Below, piece by piece: positions 42,842 to 51,692 of a stretch of 56,998 nucleotides of DNA (within the stretch, counting starts at the first letter, position 1; the number at the start of each line of letters is the position of its first letter). The stretch spans positions 1-56,998 of the forward strand of contig CAKZXA010000071.1 in NCBI GenBank assembly GCA_937922045.1, read 5' to 3'. Source of the DNA: an uncultured Acidimicrobiales bacterium. Its GTDB lineage: Bacteria > Actinomycetota > Acidimicrobiia > Acidimicrobiales > SZUA-35. The position numbers and the translations under genes are program-made. The notes beneath the pieces were generated by a model that searched no databases, had not been told where the DNA came from, and saw nothing but the letters and a program-made list of their open reading frames with translations.

Positions 42842-42847
42842 TATCTT
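42842..42847 (+). promoter_or_regulatory. -10 hexamer for a leaderless start (42855)
   Basis: TATCTT ends 7 nt before the ATG at 42855 and favours it over an in-frame start at 42822. Confidence 0.6.
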
Positions 42848-42854
42848 GGGCACC

Positions 42855-44336
42855 ATGACCCTCGATCCTAGAACGCCGGTCATCGTCGGCGTCGCACAAG
42901 TCAAGCAGCAGCCGACCGATCTCACGACCACCGTCGAACCGCTCGATCTCATGGCCCAGGCAATGGAGTCAGCCCAACGTGACGCTGGCAACGGCAGCCT
43001 GCTCAACACCATTGATCAGTTGGCTGTCGTCCAAGGGGCATGGAGCTATAGCGACCCAGCCCGGCTGCTGGCAGAACGCTTCGGTTCGGCATCGACCCGT
43101 ACCCTGCTCTCCGGCGTCGGCGGTCAGACACCCCAAGCGCTCGTGAACCTCCTCAGCCGCCGGATCGAGGCCGGTGAAGCCGACGTTGCCGTCATCGTTG
43201 GCGCCGAGACCATCTGGAGCCGACGTCGCCGAAAGCGAGCCGGCCTCGACGTGCCCAAGACCGAGCAAAAAGACATCGAGCCCGATGAGCGTGCTGGTGC
43301 CGACGTCGAGATGTCCACCAGTTTCGAGATCGAGCGCGGTCTGGCGAATCCGATCAACTTTTACCCGGTCTTCGAGTCGGCCATCAGAGCCTCGCGCCAC
43401 GAGTCGATCGAAGACCACCGGTCGAGGATCTCGCAGCTTTGGGCGGGTTTCAATCAGGTCGCGGTGGGCAACGAGCAGGCATGGAACCGCACCGCTCTCA
43501 GTCCATCGGAGATTCGAAACGCTTCTCCTTCGAATCGTATGGTCGGGTTTCCCTATACCAAGGCGATGAACTCAAACTGGGACCTCGATCAGGGTGCAGC
43601 GATCGTTCTCTGCTCAGCTGAGCGAGCCGAAGCGCTCGGCATCGATCGAGACCGCTGGATATTCCCCTGGGCTGGCGCCGAAGCCCACGATACCTATGCC
43701 GTCTCTAACCGTCGCGACCTACACTCGTCGCCAGCGATTGAGGAAGCGGGCAAGGCCCTGTTCGCGATGGCCGACGTTGGGGTCGATGATCTTGACCACC
43801 TCGACCTCTATTCCTGCTTTCCTTCAGCGGTTCAGGTGGCGGCTGATGCTCTCGGCCTCGATCAGAGCAGGCGTTTGACACTCACCGGCGGCCTCACCTT
43901 CGCCGGCGGTCCCTTGAACAACTATGTCAGCCACTCGATCGCGTCGATGGCCTCGACCTTGCGGGCCGAGCCGGATCAGTCGCTTGGCCTTGTTACCGCC
44001 AACGGCGGTTATCTCACGAAGCACGCGTTGGGTCTCTATTCGAATCGTCCGCCTGAAGCATCGTTTCGGTTTGCCGATGTTCAGGAGACGGTCGATGCCG
44101 TCGAGGGTGTCGAGTGCGACGAGACCTATCACGGCAATGTCTCGATCGAGGCCTATACCGTCATGCATGATCGAGAGGGCCCTGAGGTTGGACTGTGCGC
44201 CTTGCGGACCCCGACGAACCAGCGAACCTGGGGCCGTGTGGAAGAGCGCGAGACGCTGGAGTCGATGATGTCTGACGAAGCGATCGGCTCATCCGGCGTC
44301 TTGCTCGAGAACGGACGGCTTGAGCTCACAAGCTGA
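42855..44336 (+). CDS. Thiolase-family acetyl-CoA acetyltransferase-like protein
   Basis: A 493-residue thiolase-fold protein. TPVIVGVAQV opens the fold, GEADVAVIVGAETIWS is the region of the nucleophilic-Cys turn, and the C-terminal half has DHLDLYSCFPSAVQVAADAL, then LTGGLTFAGGPLNNYVSHSIASM, as in the type of acetyltransferases close to sterol carrier protein X thiolases. The usual N-terminal CSSG nucleophile motif is not evident in my reading, and the middle has a long insertion (about 110-165), so the catalytic competence is uncertain. It is probably an acyl-CoA ligase/thiolase pathway member. It is followed by otsA on the same strand. Confidence 0.8.
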   Translation: MTLDPRTPVIVGVAQVKQQPTDLTTTVEPLDLMAQAMESAQRDAGNGSLLNTIDQLAVVQGAWSYSDPARLLAERFGSASTRTLLSGVGGQTPQALVNLLSRRIEAGEADVAVIVGAETIWSRRRRKRAGLDVPKTEQKDIEPDERAGADVEMSTSFEIERGLANPINFYPVFESAIRASRHESIEDHRSRISQLWAGFNQVAVGNEQAWNRTALSPSEIRNASPSNRMVGFPYTKAMNSNWDLDQGAAIVLCSAERAEALGIDRDRWIFPWAGAEAHDTYAVSNRRDLHSSPAIEEAGKALFAMADVGVDDLDHLDLYSCFPSAVQVAADALGLDQSRRLTLTGGLTFAGGPLNNYVSHSIASMASTLRAEPDQSLGLVTANGGYLTKHALGLYSNRPPEASFRFADVQETVDAVEGVECDETYHGNVSIEAYTVMHDREGPEVGLCALRTPTNQRTWGRVEERETLESMMSDEAIGSSGVLLENGRLELTS

Positions 44337-44400
44337 TCGAGAACGTCGCAACCACTAGGCACAGCGGGCATCGGACAACCGCCAAGGCCGCGCCATGAGT

Positions 44401-44406
44401 TACGGT
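44401..44406 (+). promoter_or_regulatory. -10 hexamer for a leaderless start (44414)
   Basis: TACGGT ends 7 nt before the otsA ATG. An in-frame GTG at 44405 overlaps the hexamer itself and is unlikely to be the start. Confidence 0.6.
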
Positions 44407-44413
44407 GGTCGAA

Positions 44414-45850
44414 ATGACTAGATCGACCACACGACAGTTCGTGATCGTGGCCAACCGCCTCCCGGTCAGGCAGGTTCCCAACGAGGACGGCACGATGTCC
44501 TGGGAAACCAGCCCCGGCGGCTTGGTGTCCGCATTGGCACCAGCGATGGCCTCAGAGTCAGCTGACATGTGCTGGGTTGGTTGGGCGGGCGTCGATGCAG
44601 AGGGTATTGAGCAACCGTTCATCTCTGACGGCATCAAGCTGGTGCCAGTCCCGCTGACACCTGAAGAGATCGAAGCCCACTACGACGGCATGTCAAACGG
44701 CACGCTGTGGCCGCTTTTTCACGACAAGATTGGGCCGGTCGAGTTTCACCGCACCTGGTTCGATGGCTACCTCCGAGCCAATAGGCGCTTCGCCGATGCG
44801 GTAGCTGAACAGGCAGAGCAGGGAGCCACCGTTTGGGTTCATGACTATCAACTCATGCTCGTTCCCCAACTCCTTCGAGCCGCCAGGCCCGATCTGAGAA
44901 TTGGGTTCTTTCTCCACATCCCCTTTCCCCCTGGGGAGTTGTTCATGCAGCTCCCCTGGCGCCATCGCCTCGCCGAAGGGGTCCTGGGAGCCGACCTCAT
45001 CGGCTTTCAGACACCGTACGGTGCAGCCAACTTCAAGCGACTCGCCACTCGGCTCGAACTGGCGGCGCTCGACGGGTCCCATCATCTCAAGGTCGGCGAC
45101 CGGCTTGCCCACGTCGACTCCTTTCCCATCGGCATCGACGTCGCTCGTTCAGAGGCGCTGGCCCGGTCGCCCGAGGTGGGCGAGGCCAGTCGTGACCTGC
45201 GGGCCCATCTTGGGCGTCCCCAGACAATTATTCTCGGTGTCGACCGCCTCGACTACACCAAGGGAATCGATATGCGGCTGAGGGCATTCAAGGAACTCCT
45301 GGCCGAAGGCCGACTGGATGCCAATCAGGTCACGATGGTTCAAGTAGCGGAGCCGAGCCGTGACAAGGTCGATGCCTACGTCACCATGAGAGCCCGTATC
45401 GAGCATCTGGTGAGCGAGATCAATGGCGATTTCGGCCGCGTCGGCTTTCCGGTTATCCACTACATCCACCAGACGCAGGATTTCGAGACGATCATGGCCC
45501 TCTACCGGGCGGCCGATGTCATGCTGGTCACCCCCTTCCGCGATGGCATGAACCTCGTCGCCAAGGAGTATGTGGCCTCCCGATTCGACGATGATGGTGT
45601 TCTCATTCTCTCCGAATTCGCAGGCGCCGCTCACCAGCTGAGCGAAGCTGTCATCGTGAACCCACACGACATCGATGGCCTGAAGAATGCGATCGTCTTG
45701 GCCATCGAGATGCCGGAAGCGGACAAACGCAGACGGATGAGTGCGATGCGCGCTTCGGTGACCGCAAACGACGTAAACCAATGGACTCGCCAGTTCCTGA
45801 AAGCCTTAAGCGACGAGGTCCAGCACGACTCGGCTGCTTCGCCAACCTAA
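44414..45850 (+). CDS. otsA: Trehalose-6-phosphate synthase
   Basis: The 478-residue GT20 enzyme makes trehalose-6-phosphate from a nucleotide-glucose and glucose-6-phosphate. Motifs: [52 protein letters not shown] and HYIHQTQ, then [12 protein letters not shown] and LSEFAGAA. Length matches OtsA without added domains. The phosphatase step would be done by OtsB-GH15 at 30.4 kb. Its stop codon overlaps the stop of the convergent alcohol dehydrogenase gene (CTAA). Confidence 0.95.
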   Translation: MTRSTTRQFVIVANRLPVRQVPNEDGTMSWETSPGGLVSALAPAMASESADMCWVGWAGVDAEGIEQPFISDGIKLVPVPLTPEEIEAHYDGMSNGTLWPLFHDKIGPVEFHRTWFDGYLRANRRFADAVAEQAEQGATVWVHDYQLMLVPQLLRAARPDLRIGFFLHIPFPPGELFMQLPWRHRLAEGVLGADLIGFQTPYGAANFKRLATRLELAALDGSHHLKVGDRLAHVDSFPIGIDVARSEALARSPEVGEASRDLRAHLGRPQTIILGVDRLDYTKGIDMRLRAFKELLAEGRLDANQVTMVQVAEPSRDKVDAYVTMRARIEHLVSEINGDFGRVGFPVIHYIHQTQDFETIMALYRAADVMLVTPFRDGMNLVAKEYVASRFDDDGVLILSEFAGAAHQLSEAVIVNPHDIDGLKNAIVLAIEMPEADKRRRMSAMRASVTANDVNQWTRQFLKALSDEVQHDSAASPT

Positions 45851-46896
45851 CGCGAAGGGTCGACCAAGACCTTGGTCAATATCTCGGCGGCGCCCGCCGG
45901 CCGATCTGCGGCCAGCCTGCGCATCATCTCAGCCAACTCCCCCAACCCGATCACCGTGTCGTGGAGAGCCTCGACCCGAAAGCGGTCATAGGCCATCAGC
46001 TCCATGGCTCGGTGAACATCAGCGATGCCATACCCGAGCGAGGCGGTAACCGTCGCTTCTTTGGCCATCAAGGGTTGGACATCGAACACGGCGGGCTCAC
46101 CAGCTCGGCCCACGATGACGATCGTTCCGCCTCGCCGAACCAGATCGACTGCTGTGGCCAGCGATGCCGATGTGCCGGCGCAATCGAAGACAACGTCGGC
46201 TCCGAGGCCGTGGCCTTGCTCTTCCAGCCAGCCAAGGAGCTGACGCCCTGGCATGAAGGCGGCATCGGCCCCGAGGCTGCAAGCGAGCTCCCGTCGACCG
46301 GCTTCGACGTCGACGGCGACAACCCGGCTAGCACCAGCTAGCCGAGCTAGTTCGGCCGTCAGAATACCGATGGTTCCGACGCCAACAACAGCGACGACAT
46401 CGCCGAGCGACTGATCGGCTCGACGGACGGCATGAGCCGCAACCGAAGCCGGTTCGGCCAGGGCTGCATCTGCGTCGTCAACGCCTTCATGAACGCGATA
46501 GAGCCGTGAGGCGTCGACCCGAATGACCTCGGCGAAAGCACCGTGATCGCTGGCCAGCGCATCGGTACCAAGGATCAGGGAAAGGCTCCGGTCGCATACC
46601 GAGGGGATACCAGCATGACACGAGCGACAGTTCCCACAGTTCGGCGGTACGGCCCCGATGACGCGCTCACCTTCAAACCGCCCCTCGACCTCGTCGCCAA
46701 TAGCGACAACGCGACCAACCCATTCGTGCCCGAACCAGGCCGGAGACGGAAGCGATGCTGTACGGTAGGCGGCCAAATCCGACCCCCCGACTCCGCACCG
46801 AACGACCTCGACGAGCACCGAGCCAGCCAGCAACGCTGGCCGCTCACGATTCTCGATGATGACTTCGCCTGGGCTGACGATTCGGGCCGCACGCAT
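45847..46896 (-). CDS. Zinc-dependent alcohol dehydrogenase (MDR superfamily)
   Basis: A 349-residue MDR enzyme. The catalytic zinc site starts with Cys in VRCGVGGSD and continues with GHEWVGRVV. The structural zinc site is CGNCRSCHAGIPSVC, with all four Cys. The Rossmann loop is VVGVGTIGILTAELA, and VDVEAGRREL suggests NAD(H). It resembles sorbitol/threonine dehydrogenase-like members. A leaderless hexamer precedes ATG 46896. Substrate is unknown. It follows aroA by 20 nt on the opposite side of a promoter, so it is likely its own transcript. Confidence 0.9.
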   Translation of the reverse strand: MRAARIVSPGEVIIENRERPALLAGSVLVEVVRCGVGGSDLAAYRTASLPSPAWFGHEWVGRVVAIGDEVEGRFEGERVIGAVPPNCGNCRSCHAGIPSVCDRSLSLILGTDALASDHGAFAEVIRVDASRLYRVHEGVDDADAALAEPASVAAHAVRRADQSLGDVVAVVGVGTIGILTAELARLAGASRVVAVDVEAGRRELACSLGADAAFMPGRQLLGWLEEQGHGLGADVVFDCAGTSASLATAVDLVRRGGTIVIVGRAGEPAVFDVQPLMAKEATVTASLGYGIADVHRAMELMAYDRFRVEALHDTVIGLGELAEMMRRLAADRPAGAAEILTKVLVDPSR

Positions 46897-46902
46897 CCTA
46901 GA

Positions 46903-46908
46903 ACCCTA
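46903..46908 (-). promoter_or_regulatory. -10 hexamer for a leaderless start (46896)
   Basis: On the minus strand TAGGGT ends 6 nt before the ATG of the alcohol dehydrogenase. It lies inside the last bases between this gene and the aroA stop. Confidence 0.6.
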
Positions 46909-46916
46909 GCTTCAGC

Positions 46917-48242
46917 TCACGCCGGAGGGTTCGATCTGAGCTGCTCTAGTACGGTGAAATAGGTGGGGAACGTCTTGTTTACACACCGTGGACCGGCGAT
47001 CTCGATGCCATCGTGAACCAGGCCTAGCAGGGCAAAGCTCATCGCCATTCGGTGGTCGTCATAGGTCTGTACGACACCCGGCCGGGCGACTCCTGGGTAC
47101 ACGATCAAGCCGTCGTCGGTCGCTGTTGCTTCGATGCCCCGTCGATTCAACTCAGCCACGGTGGCTGCGATTCGATCGGTCTCCTTCCGCCGAATAAAGC
47201 CAATCCCCGTCATTTCGGTCGGGGTGCTGGCGAATGAGGCCACAACGGCGAGGGTCTGGGCGGTGTCGGAGATGTCGCTCATGTCGACCGAGGTCCCTCT
47301 CAGTTCACCGGTACCAGCAAGGCTTGTCCAGCCCGGTCCTGTCTCTACGGTTGCGCCCATCTGTTCGAGAACCCGGGTGAACGCCAGATCGCCTTGGACG
47401 GTCGATGAGTCGAGGCCGTTGATCCGCACCGTGCCTCCGGTTATGGCGGCAGCAGCAAAGAAGTAGGACGCCGCTGAAGCATCGGGCTCGATTGAGAACT
47501 CGGCGGCCTGGTAGCGTCCAGGACGGCACTCGAACCGCTGGAAGTCGCCTACCACCTCAACGTGTTGACCGAACCTGGCCATCGTGTCGATAGTCAATGC
47601 AACGTAGGGTTTCGACACCAGGTGCCCATCGACCTCGATCGAAAGCGGCCCGCTCATGAGAGGCGCGGCCAGCAGAAGCCCGGAGAGGAACTGTGAGGAT
47701 GTCGAACCCTCAATCTTGATCTTGCCGCCGGACAGCACATGTCCATCGATCAAGAGGGGGAGACCGCTGCCTTCTATGGCGGCACCCAGTTGACGCAAGG
47801 CGTCGAGCTGAGGACCGAACGGGCGAGATCGGAGTTGGGGATCACCATCGAGCCGGAAATGACCAGCCAGCGTCGCCAGGACAGGGAGCACAAAACGGCT
47901 GGTGGTCCCCGATTGGCGGGTTCGTACATCGACTATCTGACGGGAAACATGCTCTGGGCTGTCTAGCGGCCCATTCGATGCAGCGCCGCCTGATAGGCCA
48001 TCGGATCGCGGCCCATGCGGAGCAGAGCCATCGATCACCACCGTGCCGCCAGGTCGCCGATCCACGCCAACTCCTAATGATCCGATCACACCTAGCATGG
48101 CCTCGGTGTCATCGGCGATCAGCACCCGATCTAGTACCGATTCTCCATCGGCCAGTGCGGCGCAAAGCAAGGCGCGGTTGGTATGGCTCTTTGAGCCCGG
48201 CAACTCGATAACGGCGACCGGTGGCCGCTCAAGAGGGTTCAT
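46917..48242 (-). CDS. aroA: 3-phosphoshikimate 1-carboxyvinyltransferase (EPSP synthase)
   Basis: The enzyme joins phosphoenolpyruvate to shikimate-3-phosphate in aromatic amino-acid synthesis. Visible: GSKSHTNRALL with the PEP-binding Lys, the region RQSGTTSRFVLPVLA, SSQFLSGLLLAAPL, and DDHRMAMSFAL near the end. The choice of ATG 48242 (441 residues) rests on AGGAA 9 nt upstream; an in-frame GTG at 48263 would add 7 residues. The gene lies alone here, without other shikimate genes. Confidence 0.94.
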   Translation of the reverse strand: MNPLERPPVAVIELPGSKSHTNRALLCAALADGESVLDRVLIADDTEAMLGVIGSLGVGVDRRPGGTVVIDGSAPHGPRSDGLSGGAASNGPLDSPEHVSRQIVDVRTRQSGTTSRFVLPVLATLAGHFRLDGDPQLRSRPFGPQLDALRQLGAAIEGSGLPLLIDGHVLSGGKIKIEGSTSSQFLSGLLLAAPLMSGPLSIEVDGHLVSKPYVALTIDTMARFGQHVEVVGDFQRFECRPGRYQAAEFSIEPDASAASYFFAAAAITGGTVRINGLDSSTVQGDLAFTRVLEQMGATVETGPGWTSLAGTGELRGTSVDMSDISDTAQTLAVVASFASTPTEMTGIGFIRRKETDRIAATVAELNRRGIEATATDDGLIVYPGVARPGVVQTYDDHRMAMSFALLGLVHDGIEIAGPRCVNKTFPTYFTVLEQLRSNPPA

Positions 48243-48338
48243 CCTCAGTGATTCCTGCGTCACCAGACAATGGTGCCAGACAACCGGCGACTTTGCTCCG
48301 ACTTCCGCCGCCTATTGGCGAGCGTTCGCCGGCGAAGG

Positions 48339-49022
48339 CTAGGCGATAATCGGACGAGCGGTGATGACCACGTTGGCCTCGTAGGACCGCTTGTTTGGAT
48401 CGAACGTTCCGCCACACGTGATGAGCTGGAGAACCGGTTCTCCCTCCTTGCGGAAGAGCTCCTCCGCTGGAAGCTCGCTCTTGTCATATTGCGTGTTCCC
48501 AGTGACCTGGTAGACCAGCGTCGAACCATCGCTCATGTCCACCTCGAGGCGGTCGCCTTCGCGGAGTTCTCGAAGATTGAAGAACGCCCCAGGGCGACCT
48601 CCATAATCGACGTGGGCTGCGAGGACCGTAGCCCCTGCGGTGCCGGGAAGAGAGCTGTACTTGTACCAGCCGACCGTGTCGGCCGCTGGCACAGCAAATC
48701 GGTTCTCCTGATCCACCCCAACCGACAGGACGGGAGCGTCAACGTTGATATCGCCAATGCGAACCGAGACGGGCCGAGCAGCTTCCGCTGACTCGGAGCT
48801 GCCCTGTGTTTGCTCCGACAAAAGACCGGAGCGAACCGGCACCTTCGCCTCGACAGCATTCTCGGTGCCAAGAGCGTCCAGGCTGCCATCCTCGATGACC
48901 TCTGAAGCCAAGGTGGCCGCATCCGAAGACGAGGAAGTATCGCCCTCAGCGTTGACCGCGGCGCCAACCGTAGCAAGCGCCATGCTCAGCAGCAGGACAC
49001 CCGAGAGGATGCGTTGGTTCAC
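48339..49022 (-). CDS. Class F sortase
   Basis: A 227-residue sortase with an N-terminal signal or anchor (residues 7-25) and a Ser/Glu-rich linker. The catalytic set is complete: His137 in AAHVDY, Cys203 in ITCGG and Arg212 in KRSYEANVV. The spacing and the IGDINVDAPV start of the barrel fit class F, the actinobacterial group that anchors proteins to the cell wall. Its ATG overlaps the stop of the pseudokinase/DUF4397 gene by 4 nt (ATGA), so they are co-translated. That partner ends in a sorting-signal-like tail and is the obvious first substrate. Confidence 0.9.
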   Translation of the reverse strand: MNQRILSGVLLLSMALATVGAAVNAEGDTSSSSDAATLASEVIEDGSLDALGTENAVEAKVPVRSGLLSEQTQGSSESAEAARPVSVRIGDINVDAPVLSVGVDQENRFAVPAADTVGWYKYSSLPGTAGATVLAAHVDYGGRPGAFFNLRELREGDRLEVDMSDGSTLVYQVTGNTQYDKSELPAEELFRKEGEPVLQLITCGGTFDPNKRSYEANVVITARPIIA

Positions 49023-51295
49023 AACACCTGACTGCGGCGATTGAGTAGAACACCACCACCGGCTGCCATGAAGGCTGCGAGCAGACCCAACATGATCAGA
49101 CCAGTCTGGTCATCGTCCATATCGAGCAGGCCGCCGGTTCCGGTCGGTACGTCGACCGGAGCCGTCGCCAGACCGGTGTAGCGCTGGATGACCGAATCGA
49201 TCGTGTCACCCGTTCCAATGATCGTCATCGACGCCATCTCGCCATCACCGAGGTTGATTACTGCCTCTTGGACCACGTTGCCGTCGCCATCGCTAGCGAC
49301 GAGCGTGTGGGAACCAGCAGCCAACGATGTGGTGAAGGTAGAGCCCGGTTGAACCGTGCCGCCGGCAACGGTTTCGCCGTCGATAGCAAGATTGACAGCC
49401 GATGCTCCAGCGAGGTGGCGAATGACCAGTCGACCCTTACCGGGGTCGACGAGATCGAAGTTCTCGACAAAGGCAGACAGCATTGGATTGCCATCAGCGT
49501 CGTAGTGGGCAACGATTGTCGACGGCTTCGAGCCGACGCTGATCGATCCGCTGACGACCGGAGAATCGGTACGGTCGGCGGCTGCGGCAGCGGCTGTTTC
49601 AGCTGCAGCGTAGAGGTCGACCTGATGCGTTCCCGCTGTCAGATTGGCGGGACCAGCAATGGCGCCCGGGGTAAACCCTGGTACGAGGGCCTCACCATCG
49701 ACGTAGAGATCGACAGGAACACCTGGGACGCCGTGCACGAGCTGGAAGCCAGCCTCATCGGTAGAGAGAGGACCCTCGACGAACGTGGCTTGTGGAGCAG
49801 CTTCGACCTCGGGCTCCGCCTCTGTTGTGGTCGTTGCTTGCTCGGAAGTCGTCGTTGCTTGCTCGGAAGTCGTGGTTGCTTGGTCGGTGGTGACCGTCGA
49901 TGCTGATGCAACATCCTCGCCGTTGTTCTCGTCAGCCTGGTCAGTAGCCTGTTCGACTACAGCAGAGGCGACATCGGGCGTATCATCGCTACCGCTGAGG
50001 AGGTTCCAAGCGATCACGGCGAGACCGGCAGCCAGAATGGCGCCGAGAAGGAGCCCAGCTCGGTTCGAGCTTTTCTGGGGCTGATACGTGCGATCCAGAT
50101 CGACGGTCTGAGCTGCCGCAGGCACCTCGTACTCCTCGTCGAGCTCAACGTCTCGCGCTGCCTGGGAGTATTGCGTTGAATCGAAGTTTGATGCCTCTTC
50201 GACGTCTTGAGCGTCAACTTCCTGGGTGATCTGACGGGTCACCGATGCATCGTCGACCAGGTCGGCGGCCTCGGCTTCGGTCAGTTCGTCGACGATCGGC
50301 GACTCTTGTTCGAGATCGACCCCGGCCGCAACAAAGTCGGCATTTTCGAGATCGAGGTCAGCGTCGGCATCAACATCATCGAGTTCGAGCCCAGCGTCGG
50401 GACCCAGATCGTCGACGTCATCGGTGAGGGCTGAAGCAGCACCGGCTGCGACACCGACTCCGGCAACACCAGCCACGCCAAGGCCAGCGGCTCCAAGACC
50501 AAGCGACGAGTCGCCGGTTACTTCAGAACGGGTGTGACCAGCAACGGCGCTGGAAGCGGTTGAGCCAACATCGTTGGCCTCTGCCGTCGGGATAAAGGCT
50601 GGTCCGTACGTGCGCCGATTCTCGCCGAGGGCTTCAGCCAGGATGCTGGCGAACTCTAGGGCGGACGGAGGGCGAGCTTCGGGAGTGTCCGAACCTGACC
50701 ACATAATAAGGCGTCGCACCGAACGCGGTACGTCCTCAAGGGCATCGCCAAGGGAAGCCTCAAGGATCTTGCCGAGAGAGTACACATCCGAACGCTCGGT
50801 GGCATCGCCACCGTTGCGAACCTCGGGTGCCACCCAATGGGAGTACTCGACGCGAGGGCTGCCACCGAGTCCAAGACCGATACCGCTAACCGCGACATCG
50901 TCGTCGACGACAAAGATCTGGTCGGGAGACAGAGCACCGTGGAATAAGCCACGGAGATGGGCTTCGTGTGTTGCCCGGGCTGCGGCTTCGGCCACACCGG
51001 CAACATCAGACCAGTCGGAGCCGGCCGGGATACGGTCGCCTAGAGTCGGCGCATTAACCGCGGGCGTAACGGCGAAAGGCTTGCCGTCGCTCGAAACATC
51101 AGCATCGATGACAGGTACAAGACCTGGCAGGTCCGCCGACTGGCGGAGCCTTCGTAGATGGGCACGATCCCATCGATCATCGGAGCCGACCGTGACATCA
51201 ACAACAGCGACGTCATCGGCAAGCCGTAAGCGATCAAAGCCATACCAGGCCGACGCCGCTACCGAGTCTTCCGCTGTCTCGTCTTGTGTGTTCAC
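49019..51295 (-). CDS. Pseudokinase membrane protein with DUF4397-like outer domains
   Basis: The 758-residue protein has an N-terminal kinase-fold domain (about 18-225) that keeps APE (156-158) and SDVYSLG (169-175) but has lost catalysis: no VAIK lysine, HGALSPDQ (119-126) in place of HRDLKPxN, and SGIG in place of DFG. Then come a Gly/Ala-rich stretch (265-290), an acidic linker (292-400), a membrane helix (413-434), a Thr/Glu repeat linker and one or two DUF4397-type domains (about 515-700). The end is VPTGTGG, a hydrophobic helix (731-751) and NRRSQVL, which resembles a sortase signal. GGAGG precedes GTG 51295. It probably links the wall and the cytoplasm; the ligand is unknown. Confidence 0.78.
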   Translation of the reverse strand: MNTQDETAEDSVAASAWYGFDRLRLADDVAVVDVTVGSDDRWDRAHLRRLRQSADLPGLVPVIDADVSSDGKPFAVTPAVNAPTLGDRIPAGSDWSDVAGVAEAAARATHEAHLRGLFHGALSPDQIFVVDDDVAVSGIGLGLGGSPRVEYSHWVAPEVRNGGDATERSDVYSLGKILEASLGDALEDVPRSVRRLIMWSGSDTPEARPPSALEFASILAEALGENRRTYGPAFIPTAEANDVGSTASSAVAGHTRSEVTGDSSLGLGAAGLGVAGVAGVGVAAGAASALTDDVDDLGPDAGLELDDVDADADLDLENADFVAAGVDLEQESPIVDELTEAEAADLVDDASVTRQITQEVDAQDVEEASNFDSTQYSQAARDVELDEEYEVPAAAQTVDLDRTYQPQKSSNRAGLLLGAILAAGLAVIAWNLLSGSDDTPDVASAVVEQATDQADENNGEDVASASTVTTDQATTTSEQATTTSEQATTTTEAEPEVEAAPQATFVEGPLSTDEAGFQLVHGVPGVPVDLYVDGEALVPGFTPGAIAGPANLTAGTHQVDLYAAAETAAAAAADRTDSPVVSGSISVGSKPSTIVAHYDADGNPMLSAFVENFDLVDPGKGRLVIRHLAGASAVNLAIDGETVAGGTVQPGSTFTTSLAAGSHTLVASDGDGNVVQEAVINLGDGEMASMTIIGTGDTIDSVIQRYTGLATAPVDVPTGTGGLLDMDDDQTGLIMLGLLAAFMAAGGGVLLNRRSQVL
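49833..49888. repeat. 21-bp tandem repeats
   Basis: Two full copies and a partial third copy of a 21-bp unit encode the TTTSEQA repeats in the linker. Confidence 0.88.
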
Positions 51296-51692
51296 CCTTT
51301 AACCTCCGCCGACAAATCGCAGCGATGTAGTACCACCCACGCCGAAGCTATCAGCTTAGAGCAGGATTGCATCTGCTCTTGTAGTTTGTTCATGGAAACA
51401 CGACCGTCACCAAGCACCCAACGGTCGATACCGGACCAAAGGTAGCAAGCTTGACCCCGCCGAGTCGAGGACCACAAGAGATTTCGCGTTCAAGGCCGTC
51501 AGATTCTGCCGCTTCTTGAAGCGGCGCGATGCCACACCTTGTTCCCACTCCCCTTGCAGTCACATGTGCAAGGGTAGCGCTCCTAGCTACCGCTCAAGGC
51601 CATACGCACTGCACCTAGGCGAAATTCTTACCTTCATGACCAGACGCGTGGTTCGAATGACCTATGGGGAACCCATGACGACACCTTTTGGG
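51296..51692. other. 397-bp intergenic region with three hairpins
   Basis: No convincing gene. Perfect inverted repeats lie at 51358-51379 (AGAGCAG/CTGCTCT), 51508-51525 (GCCGCTTC/GAAGCGGC, 2-nt loop) and 51551-51574 (CCCTTGCA/TGCAAGGG). It follows the 52358 gene and precedes the pseudokinase gene, both on the minus strand. It should hold the terminator of one and the promoter of the other. Confidence 0.6.

Noticed and set aside
51292-51477. Small minus-strand frame upstream of the pseudokinase gene
   Set aside because: It has no ribosome site and no protein-like composition, and it contains one of the hairpins. It overlaps the control region.
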